In this document: positions 16,486 through 23,997 of the stretch, in pieces | How the letters are laid out: each line of letters starts with the position of its first letter | Numbering within the stretch: the stretch's first letter is position 1 | NCBI RefSeq assembly: GCF_014698305.1 | Contig: NZ_JACJST010000007.1 | Coordinates: 124,001 to 188,000, forward strand | Source: Anabaena lutea FACHB-196 | GTDB taxonomy: Bacteria; Cyanobacteriota; Cyanobacteriia; Cyanobacteriales; Nostocaceae | Reading direction: 5' to 3' | DNA length: 64,000 nucleotides | Translations under genes and position numbers: made by a program | Notes under the pieces: model-generated | Databases searched by the model: none | What the model was told of the DNA's origin: nothing | Seen by the model: the letters and a program-made list of their open reading frames with translations, nothing else

Positions 16486-19400
16486 TCAATGGTCAGATGA
16501 TTGTAACTTAATACCCAAAACTTGAGTATATGCGCCTCTAGCTTGAGTTACACCTATTGTTCTCTGTGCCGACTCTATCATCGGACGGCGCAAACTCACT
16601 ACAATAAACTGTGCCTGTTCCGCCTGTTGTTTAATCATTTTCGCTAACCGTTCCACATTTGCACCATCGAGAAACATATCTACTTCGTCAAAGGCGTAAA
16701 ATGGGGATGGACGATAGCGTTGCAGGGAAAAGATAAAACTTAAGGCAGTTAAGGATTTTTCACCTCCTGACATAGAAGCAAGACGCTGTACCGGTTTACC
16801 TTTGGGGTGTGCGACTAGGTTTAAACCACTGTTAAAGGGATCTTCGGGATTATCAAGTTGTAAATAACCATCACCGTCGGAAAGTGTGGCGAAAATTGAT
16901 TGAAAGTTCTCATTTACTGCGTCGAAAGCTTCTTTAAAAGCCATTTGTCGCAAGGTGGTAAAGTTTTCAATTCGTAAAAGTAATTCTGTGCGTTCTGCTT
17001 CTAATGTCGTTAATTTATCGGTAAGTTCTTGGAGACGACTTTGGACTTTATCATGGTCTTCCAACGCTAACATATTTACAGGTTCCATTGCCTGTAAGCG
17101 TTTGGACAAACTTCGCAATTCTTTCTGCAATTCGTCTAAATCGACTTGATTAGGAACTTCGGGGAGGGGATTTGGTAATTCTGCACCTAATTCTCGCAAT
17201 TGGGTTTGTAAAGCTGCTAATTCTTCCCGTCGCTTCTGCTGGATTTCTTGCAGTTTTTCAATTTCCCATTGTAATTGTTGTTGACGCAATAAGAGCGATC
17301 GCACTTCTGTTTCTGTTCCATCCCGTTTTCGCTTCTCTTCCCCTAAATTCTCCTCCATTTTCCGCAAACTAGCTTGAGTTTCAGCTATCAGAGTGCTGAG
17401 TGCTGAGTACTGAGTGCTGAGGGAAGTAAGCTGATTTTGCTGACTTTCTTGTTCTTGCTGAGATTGTAAAACCCGCGTTTGCGCTTCTTGGATTTTTTCT
17501 TGTAAACGCTGTTGTTGATTTTCGAGATTTTTCAATCTTTGTTCGGCTTCTCTTAAATCACTTTCTTTTTGTCGCAATTGTTGCTCTTGAGTTTTAATGA
17601 CGGCTTGGATTTGTTGCCATTCACTAGGTGTTTGGGAAGCTTCCAACTCTGATAAAGTATGTCTTAATTGTTGCAGTTGTGATTCTTGTCCTGGTAATTC
17701 CCGATCTAAAACTTCCAGACGAGATTGTGCAGTGGTGAATTTTTCGGTATTTTGGGAAAGTTGAGCGCGTGTATTTGCCAATTGCGCTGTTAAACTCTTA
17801 ATATCTTTTTGCAACTGTTCCAACTGTAACTGCTGTTCTCGTCTTGCTTGTCGCGCTTCCGTCAGTTCTTGAGTTAGAGTTTTGGTGCGAATTGCTAAAG
17901 TAGAAATTGCTTCTCCACAACGTTCTAAAACACGTTCAATATCTACCAAGCGAGTTTTTAAATTAACGACTTCGTCAGATTCGGCTGCTTCCCCAGTTCC
18001 AAAACGCAACGCTGAACGCTGAGTATTACTTCCCCCAGTCATTGCACCGCTAGTTTCTAACAATTCCCCTTGTAAAGTGACAATACGATATAAACCTAAC
18101 TGCTTTCGCGCTTGTGCGAGACTGGCAAAAACCACTGTATTCCCAAAAACATAGTTAAACACATCTCGATAACGGCGATCGCACTCTACCAAATTAGCAG
18201 CATAATTCACAAAACCATCGGCAAAACGCAAAGTTGCATCTTGGACAGATTTAGGTGCTTGAATTTTATTCAAAGGTAAAAAAGTTGCTCTACCGGCGCG
18301 TTTTTGTTTCAGCAGTTCAATTCCCGCCGAGGCAATACTATCATCTTCCACCACAATATGTCCCAAACGTCCACCAGCAGAGATTTCCAACGCCAACTGA
18401 TAACGAGGATCTACCGTTCCCAACTGTACAACCAAACCACACAATCCCGGCATTCCCGACTGTAAAATTACCTTACTGGCTTGTGTTCCTTGTACCTCTT
18501 GCTGTGCTTGAGTCTGTGCTTCTAATTTATCTAATTGACGTTGCTTTTCTCGCTGTTCTTGCAAAAGACGCTTTTGGGTTTCTTGTTGAATTTGCAATTC
18601 TTGTTCAGTCGCGGCGAGATTTTCAGCTAAATTTTGGATAGGTTGACTAGAAGCATTAAATTCCGTTTCCACCCGTAAACCTTCAGCTTGCTTTGCTGTC
18701 AATTCAGGTTCTAAACTAGCAATTAGCTGAGATTGTTCAGAAATCAGTTGCTGTAATTGAGTATTTCGTTCTTGTAATTGCGCTTGTTCAGTGCGTTGGG
18801 GTTCAAGAGTTTGCAGCAAAACTTCAATTTGGCGATTTAAAGCCGTTTGTTGCTGAACCCAAGCTTCCGAAGCGGTAGCAATTTCCGCAGCAGCAGCGCG
18901 AGAAGATTCTAAAGCTTGCTGAGTTTCATTTTGTTCTGTTTGTAAAGACGTTACTTGCAACGTTTCTACATTTTGTTGTTGTGCTGCTTGTTCTAAAGAA
19001 AGCTGATATTGTTGAATATCTTGATGAGATTGATGTAAACGCCTTGCAGATTCTGCTATGGATGTTTCCAAATCCTTTTGCTGACGTTGGAGTTGCTTGC
19101 GTTCAGCTTCTTGAGTAGCCAGAGAAGCTTGTACCGCCAAAAGTTCCTCCTCACCCAAAGCTTTAACACGGATATTGAGTTCCTCAAGTTCAGCAGTTTT
19201 TTGAGTAATTTCTGCGTTAACCGTTGTTAGTTGGGTAGTGAAATCGGTAAAATTGCGATCGCTATTTTGAATTTGCGCGGTTAACTTTTCCTGCTGTGCT
19301 TGAAGAGAACGCCAAGATAGAACCGCTTCCCAAGACTGCTTATGTAGAAACTCCGTTTTTAGCTTTTGATACCTTTCAGCCTTAGCTTTATCTTGTGAAA

Positions 19401-20073
19401 GGCGATCGCGCTGTACAGTTAATTCAGTCTCAATAATCCGACAACTGTCTTCCTTTTCCTTCACCTCATCCAAAGTAGCCTTAGCTTGACGAATCTTCCT
19501 ATCAAACGTAGCCACCCCAGCCAACTCATCAATAATTTCCCGACGTTCCCGCGCATTCATCGAAATAATGCTAGTCACATCACCCTGCAACACCACATTA
19601 TACCCCTCAGGATAAACCCGCAGGTCACTCAATTGCTCATGTAACTCAGTCAGAGTACAAGCAACACCATTAATATAATAATTCGACGTATAAGTTCCTT
19701 GATGAGTAACCCGTAACCGCCGAGTCACACTCCACTCACTTGGGGACTGGGAATTATTCTCCTCTTCCTCCTCCCTCTGTGCCTCTGCGCCTCTGCGTGA
19801 GACATCAGAAATATCAAAAGTCACCGTCACACTAGCTTCCAGCGCCGAACGTCCCTTATGCTTTTGAGCATTATTTACCAAATCCGGTAAACGTTCAGCC
19901 CGCATACCCTTAGAACTAGCGAGTCCCAAACAAAACAGCAAAGCATCGAGAATATTAGATTTACCCGAACCATTCGGTCCAGATATGACAGTACACCCCG
20001 GCAGCAAAGGGACAGAAGTAGTGCCGCCGAAGGATTTGAAGTTCGTAAGTTCAACGCGCTTGACGTACACCAT
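16486..20073 (-). CDS. smc: Chromosome segregation protein SMC
   Basis: A 1195-residue SMC ATPase, full length. Walker A is GPNGSGKSN at residues 32-40. Long coiled coils run from ~170 to 510 and ~680 to 1030, with the hinge between (GLCGLVVQLG to TSGAMTGGSN). The C-terminal head carries SMSGGEKSLTALSF and FYAFDEVDMFLD. It organises and segregates the chromosome with ScpA and ScpB, neither of which is in the window. Residues ~91-111 (SRRGAEAQREEEEENNSQS) form a non-conserved loop whose DNA (19773-19802) is the intergenic repeat CTCTGTGCCTCTGCGCCTCT, an apparent in-frame invasion. The 3' end also exists as a decayed copy at 11542. Confidence 0.97.
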   Translation of the reverse strand: MVYVKRVELTNFKSFGGTTSVPLLPGCTVISGPNGSGKSNILDALLFCLGLASSKGMRAERLPDLVNNAQKHKGRSALEASVTVTFDISDVSRRGAEAQREEEEENNSQSPSEWSVTRRLRVTHQGTYTSNYYINGVACTLTELHEQLSDLRVYPEGYNVVLQGDVTSIISMNARERREIIDELAGVATFDRKIRQAKATLDEVKEKEDSCRIIETELTVQRDRLSQDKAKAERYQKLKTEFLHKQSWEAVLSWRSLQAQQEKLTAQIQNSDRNFTDFTTQLTTVNAEITQKTAELEELNIRVKALGEEELLAVQASLATQEAERKQLQRQQKDLETSIAESARRLHQSHQDIQQYQLSLEQAAQQQNVETLQVTSLQTEQNETQQALESSRAAAAEIATASEAWVQQQTALNRQIEVLLQTLEPQRTEQAQLQERNTQLQQLISEQSQLIASLEPELTAKQAEGLRVETEFNASSQPIQNLAENLAATEQELQIQQETQKRLLQEQREKQRQLDKLEAQTQAQQEVQGTQASKVILQSGMPGLCGLVVQLGTVDPRYQLALEISAGGRLGHIVVEDDSIASAGIELLKQKRAGRATFLPLNKIQAPKSVQDATLRFADGFVNYAANLVECDRRYRDVFNYVFGNTVVFASLAQARKQLGLYRIVTLQGELLETSGAMTGGSNTQRSALRFGTGEAAESDEVVNLKTRLVDIERVLERCGEAISTLAIRTKTLTQELTEARQARREQQLQLEQLQKDIKSLTAQLANTRAQLSQNTEKFTTAQSRLEVLDRELPGQESQLQQLRHTLSELEASQTPSEWQQIQAVIKTQEQQLRQKESDLREAEQRLKNLENQQQRLQEKIQEAQTRVLQSQQEQESQQNQLTSLSTQYSALSTLIAETQASLRKMEENLGEEKRKRDGTETEVRSLLLRQQQLQWEIEKLQEIQQKRREELAALQTQLRELGAELPNPLPEVPNQVDLDELQKELRSLSKRLQAMEPVNMLALEDHDKVQSRLQELTDKLTTLEAERTELLLRIENFTTLRQMAFKEAFDAVNENFQSIFATLSDGDGYLQLDNPEDPFNSGLNLVAHPKGKPVQRLASMSGGEKSLTALSFIFSLQRYRPSPFYAFDEVDMFLDGANVERLAKMIKQQAEQAQFIVVSLRRPMIESAQRTIGVTQARGAYTQVLGIKLQSSDH

Positions 20074-20341
20074 AGGCGCTGGTTAACCGATGTTCAAAGA
20101 ACAAGTGTATCAATTATTTTAATATTCGCAACTACGAATCACAAAGAATTTTATTCATGGAGTCAGGGAACAGAAAGACAATGTGTATAATTAATTTTTA
20201 TCACGCAGAGGAGCCAGTGCGTTGGGGAGACAGCGCCGTGGGCGGGTTTCCCGACTTGAGGCGACTGTCGTCGGGTTTCCCGCGTTGTAGCAACTGGCGT
20301 AGCGCAGAGAACGCGGAGAGGAAGATTAAAATAATTCATAA
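20074..20341. repeat. Intergenic region with dispersed cyanobacterial repeat phrases
   Basis: The region between the divergent smc and ABC ATPase genes must hold both promoters. From 20210 to 20325 it consists of phrases such as GGGCGGGTTTCCCGACTTGAGG, split here by GCGACTGTC, and GGCGTAGCGCAGAGAACGCG, which recur between genes of these genomes. A short open frame at 20157-20345 across them is not a gene. Confidence 0.5.
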
Positions 20342-21103
20342 ATGATTAGGTATAACAAGAATATGTTAGAAGAAATACCGATAATTATTGCTGAAGATGT
20401 TCATAAATGGTATGGTAAATTTCACGTTCTCCAGGGTGCAAGTTTAACTGTTAATCGGGGCGAAGTGGTTGTTTTGATGGGGCCATCAGGTTCTGGTAAA
20501 TCTACTTTTATTCGCACTTTTAACGCTTTAGAAGCATATCAACAAGGGAAAATTACTATTGATGGTATTACTATCAGCAAGGATTTAAGAAATATTGACA
20601 CCATTCGCCAAGAAGTAGGCATGGTATTTCAACAATTCAATTTATTTCCCCATTTAACAGTTCTGCAAAATATTACTTTAGCACCGATTTGGGTACGTCA
20701 TTTGTCGAAGCAAAAAGCTGAAGAATTGGCAATGCAACTGTTAGAAAGAGTTGGCATTTTAGAACAAGCACAAAAATATCCAGGACAGTTATCTGGTGGA
20801 CAACAACAACGAGTAGCCATAGCCCGTGCTTTAGCCATGCAACCCAAAATTATGCTATTTGATGAACCCACTTCAGCTTTAGATCCAGAAATGGTCAGAG
20901 AAGTATTAGATGTGATGCGAAATCTTGCCCGTGATGGAATGACAATGGTAGTCGTTACCCATGAAGTCGGATTTGCGCGTGAAGTCGCAGATCGAGTTAT
21001 TCTCATGGATAGCGGTTCTTTAGTTGAATCAGCTACCCCAGAAACCTTTTTTACTAATCCTCAAGAAGAAAGAACGCGCAAGTTTTTATCACAGATTCTC
21101 TAA
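20342..21103 (+). CDS. Polar amino acid ABC transporter ATP-binding protein (GlnQ-like)
   Basis: A 253-residue ABC ATPase. Walker A is GPSGSGKST near residue 48, the Q-loop region is [18 protein letters not shown], the signature is [15 protein letters not shown] and Walker B is [13 protein letters not shown]. The close match to [18 protein letters not shown] and the length place it in the GlnQ/HisP family that energises uptake of polar or basic amino acids. No permease or binding protein gene is adjacent, so its membrane partner must be encoded elsewhere. ATG 20342 or 20363 (MLEEIPII) could be the true start; the ribosome binding site is weak for both. Confidence 0.9.
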   Translation: MIRYNKNMLEEIPIIIAEDVHKWYGKFHVLQGASLTVNRGEVVVLMGPSGSGKSTFIRTFNALEAYQQGKITIDGITISKDLRNIDTIRQEVGMVFQQFNLFPHLTVLQNITLAPIWVRHLSKQKAEELAMQLLERVGILEQAQKYPGQLSGGQQQRVAIARALAMQPKIMLFDEPTSALDPEMVREVLDVMRNLARDGMTMVVVTHEVGFAREVADRVILMDSGSLVESATPETFFTNPQEERTRKFLSQIL

Positions 21104-21391
21104 CCAATATTCTGCGGAGAATTTACAGCAGATGGGAGCATCCCAATTTTGTAAAAATGCAGAATAAGTATCTGAGAACTCTCTTCTTTCTTCTTACCTT
21201 CGCGTCCTACCCTTTGGGAAGCCACCCTTCGGGTGTCTATGCGTCTTTGCGGTTCGTTCATTTCATGTCTTATTTAACCAATTCTGGGGGTTTAATTCCC
21301 CTGCCTCTACAGGCAGCAAGTTTTGTGGCGGGGTCTAAATCCCCGTTGCAAAACTTAATTACGAATTACGAATTACGAATTACGAATTATT
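21104..21391. repeat. Intergenic repeats including a heptamer array
   Basis: Between convergent genes. It holds a direct phrase CCTTTGGGAAGCCACCCTTC, a segment with TCTACAGGCAGCAAG, and at 21356-21389 a heptamer array (AATTACG)n of nearly five units. The same heptamer recurs at 34671-34752 (on the other strand) and 35672-35703. No gene is visible. Confidence 0.7.
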
Positions 21392-22171
21392 TTAATTCTG
21401 ATGAAGGAAAAAGTAGGTAGTCATGCTGAAAGCAACTACCATCACAAATTTCCGCACCAAGCCAGGATCTAGTTTTCGGGAATAATTAGCGCATAAGTAA
21501 CCACCAAGGGAACCGCCAACCGCCATCAATATAGCTTGATGCCAAACTATCAAACCCGCAACCATAAAGGGAATAATGGCGATACCATTGATACAACTGC
21601 CGAGAAAGGCTTTAAAGGCATTCATGGCGTGAATATTTTTGATACCTAAAAAGGTGAGGGTGGCCAACATTAAGATTCCTAAACCTGCACCAAAGAAACC
21701 ACCATAAATTGCGATCGCTAGTTGAGCAAGTGAGAGAATAAATAAAGGTGGAGATTCTGATGATGAATTTTTGCTCTGAAGTTGAAGCCATTTCTTCAAA
21801 GGTTCGCTAAATGTAAATATTAGCGTTGCTGACAGTAACAAGTATGGAAGCAACTTTTTAAACACATCTGGTGATGTATATAACAAAGCCACAGAACCAA
21901 TCACCCCACCAACTAAACTTATAGCCGCTAGTACCAACAATTCTCGCCTTTCAATGCTCAAATCTCGACGATAGGCTCCCGCACTGGCTACAGCTGCTAT
22001 CCAAAGAGCAGTATTATTTGTGGCATTGGCGGTAATTGGTGGCATACCTGTAAATATCAGGGTGGGGAATGTAATAAAACTTCCACCTCCTGCTACAGCA
22101 TTGAGTCCACCTGCAATAAACGCGGTACTAAAGAGAAGCAAGCTATGGATAATTGTTAAATTATGCGGCAT
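21392..22171 (-). CDS. TSUP/TauE-SafE family anion exporter
   Basis: A 259-residue integral membrane protein with about eight hydrophobic segments. The N-terminal repeat opens with FIAGGLNAVAGGGSFITFPTLIFTGMPPITANATN, and the second half has YGGFFGAGLGILMLATLTFLG; these two related glycine-rich motifs are the hallmark of the TSUP family. Members move sulfite, sulfonates or other organic anions across the inner membrane. The substrate cannot be read from sequence and no sulfur gene is adjacent. The 3' end runs up to the intergenic heptamer repeat. Confidence 0.88.
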   Translation of the reverse strand: MPHNLTIIHSLLLFSTAFIAGGLNAVAGGGSFITFPTLIFTGMPPITANATNNTALWIAAVASAGAYRRDLSIERRELLVLAAISLVGGVIGSVALLYTSPDVFKKLLPYLLLSATLIFTFSEPLKKWLQLQSKNSSSESPPLFILSLAQLAIAIYGGFFGAGLGILMLATLTFLGIKNIHAMNAFKAFLGSCINGIAIIPFMVAGLIVWHQAILMAVGGSLGGYLCANYSRKLDPGLVRKFVMVVAFSMTTYFFLHQN

Positions 22172-22360
22172 TATTTCTAAGTAATTACAGCAGATTGAAA
22201 GTTGCAGGAGGCATAAACTGAAAATCCAAAATCTACAATTCTTTACTCAAGTCCCTACCTTCAGGTATGGAGTCAATCCAAAATCTAAAATCCAAAATCC
22301 AAAATTATTTGACTCCTGAATTCTGCTGTATGATTTGTGAAATACGGTTGCACTCAAAAT

Positions 22361-23560
22361 TTAAAAAATTGATTTCATGATAGTGTAAGCAAGTCCCCAA
22401 AACAGAATACTTAACGGTACACCAATCATCATCCCAGCAATTGCCCAGCCTCTCTGATGATCTTTAAATTGTTGAATACTTCGCCAGTGCCTACTTTTCC
22501 AAGCCCACTCATTACCTTTTGCGCCTAGAGCAATTGTCATTATCCACCCAATTTGTGGTATTAAACACACCAATCCATAAAGCCAAACATAATTAGGCCA
22601 AACCCATAACCAAGGCATCAAAAATGCGCCCCAATTCCAACCTAGAATTTCTTCTGGAACCTTCTCGGAGCTATTAAAAATACCACAGCCAGAATTATTA
22701 ATAAATTCTTTTGTGCTTAAAGATTGATTTTCTTTTGCTGCTTTTTTAACAACTTGACCAGATTTGAGAACATCCAGCGCTTGACGGGCGCTAGAGAAAC
22801 GTTGTTCTGGAGCAGGTTCTGTCAACTTTTCCAGCCAATTTACAAAATACTGACTAAGGCTAACTTGGTCTGCAAATTGCAACCGTAAATCTTTCTGGGG
22901 TAAATCTGCTGGAGCAAGACCTGTTAACAAATGAATTAAAGATGCTCCTAAAGCATATAAATCTGATGCTGGAACTGCCCGACCACCAAATTGTTCTATA
23001 GGTGCATAACCATAAGTACCCACAACGGTAAAAGTCACACCTTCTTTAGCGGCTTTATCTTGAACTGCACCAAAATCGACTAAATAAATTTGATTATCTT
23101 CACCCCAAATTAAATTACTCGGTTTAATATCTCGATGTAAAACACCTGGATTTAATTCATGTAGATAGATGAGAATTTTTAACACCTGAACTGCAATTTT
23201 CCGAGTTTGGTTTTCAGTAAATCTTCCTCCAGCAACTAGTTTTTCCTTGAGTGACTCACCAGGAATATATTCTTGGACTAAGCCAAACCAGAGACTGCGG
23301 TCATCCATGCAAAAATAGTCAATATACTGAGGGATGCGGGGATGATTTAGCTGTTTGAGAATCTGCGCTTCCCGTTCAAAGAGTTTGAGGTCATCCCACT
23401 GGACAGCACCACCAAAAGCCAAGAGTTTAACTACAACCAACGAATTTTCTTCGTCAGCGGCTTGTAAATCCTTAGCTAACCAAGTTTGGCGAATTCCATT
23501 ATTCCCAAGTTGGCGTTCGATTTGATAACGTTCTTGTAAGATTTGTTCTGCTTGCAGCAT
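22361..23560 (-). CDS. Serine/threonine protein kinase, membrane-anchored
   Basis: A 399-residue kinase. The domain spans residues ~12-270. The nucleotide-binding loop is LGNNGIRQTWLAKD (a degenerate Gly-rich loop), the ATP Lys is in LVVVKLLAF, the catalytic loop is HRDIKPSNLIW and the metal loop is VDFGAVQD, followed by GTYGYAPIEQFGG. This is the usual cyanobacterial layout. After a linker, the C-terminus has at least two or three hydrophobic segments (FLMPWLWVWPNYVWLYGLVCL, split by LIPQIGW, and IAGMMIGVPLSILFWGLAY), so the kinase is probably anchored to the membrane. Substrates are unknown. ATG at 23560 matches the family start MLQAEQILQERYQI. Confidence 0.92.
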   Translation of the reverse strand: MLQAEQILQERYQIERQLGNNGIRQTWLAKDLQAADEENSLVVVKLLAFGGAVQWDDLKLFEREAQILKQLNHPRIPQYIDYFCMDDRSLWFGLVQEYIPGESLKEKLVAGGRFTENQTRKIAVQVLKILIYLHELNPGVLHRDIKPSNLIWGEDNQIYLVDFGAVQDKAAKEGVTFTVVGTYGYAPIEQFGGRAVPASDLYALGASLIHLLTGLAPADLPQKDLRLQFADQVSLSQYFVNWLEKLTEPAPEQRFSSARQALDVLKSGQVVKKAAKENQSLSTKEFINNSGCGIFNSSEKVPEEILGWNWGAFLMPWLWVWPNYVWLYGLVCLIPQIGWIMTIALGAKGNEWAWKSRHWRSIQQFKDHQRGWAIAGMMIGVPLSILFWGLAYTIMKSIF

Positions 23561-23997
23561 CTAGCACCTGCTGGCAATTTACATTCAGAGTATTCCCATA
23601 TTATTCCAGGATACTCAAAAAATATGAAAAGAGGCAGGGGGGAGAGGCTCACAAGGCTAGGTATTTTACATTGTCGTGAGGGCAAGACTTGGGGGACAAG
23701 GAAGGACAGTGGACAAGGGAGGAAACACGTACAAAATCATATTCTCTTAGTAACAAAAAGACCATTGTGCGGAGAAAATCTTCCTTGTCTACTTTCCCTC
23801 CTTGTCTTCCTAGTCCTGCCTTAACAGATAATATTAAAAACCTACCCTTGTCAGGGGGGGAGATGGGGTACGCAGGGACGCGGAGACACGGGGACGCGGA
23901 GACACGGAGATTCATTTGTAGCTTTAATTAAGTGAATTGATATCAGGACTCGTTACTCAGTACTCGGTACTCGGTACTCGGTACTCGTTACTCAGAT
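23561..23997. repeat. Intergenic region with GGACGCGGAGACACGG and ACTCGGT tandem repeats
   Basis: No gene. At 23872-23910 it holds the phrase GGACGCGGAGACACGG twice in tandem, and at 23948-23996 degenerate heptamers of the type GTACTCG/GTTACTC. The GGACGCGGAGACACGG family also occurs inside the coding sequence of the XPB helicase at 29712-29752. Short open frames on both strands here are artefacts of the repeats. Confidence 0.7.

Noticed and set aside
20157-20345. 62-codon open frame upstream of the ABC ATPase
   Set aside because: Made of intergenic repeat phrases; it ends inside the start of the real gene.
21157-21420. 87-codon open frame ending in the heptamer array
   Set aside because: Built of repeat phrases and overlaps the end of the TSUP gene on the other strand.
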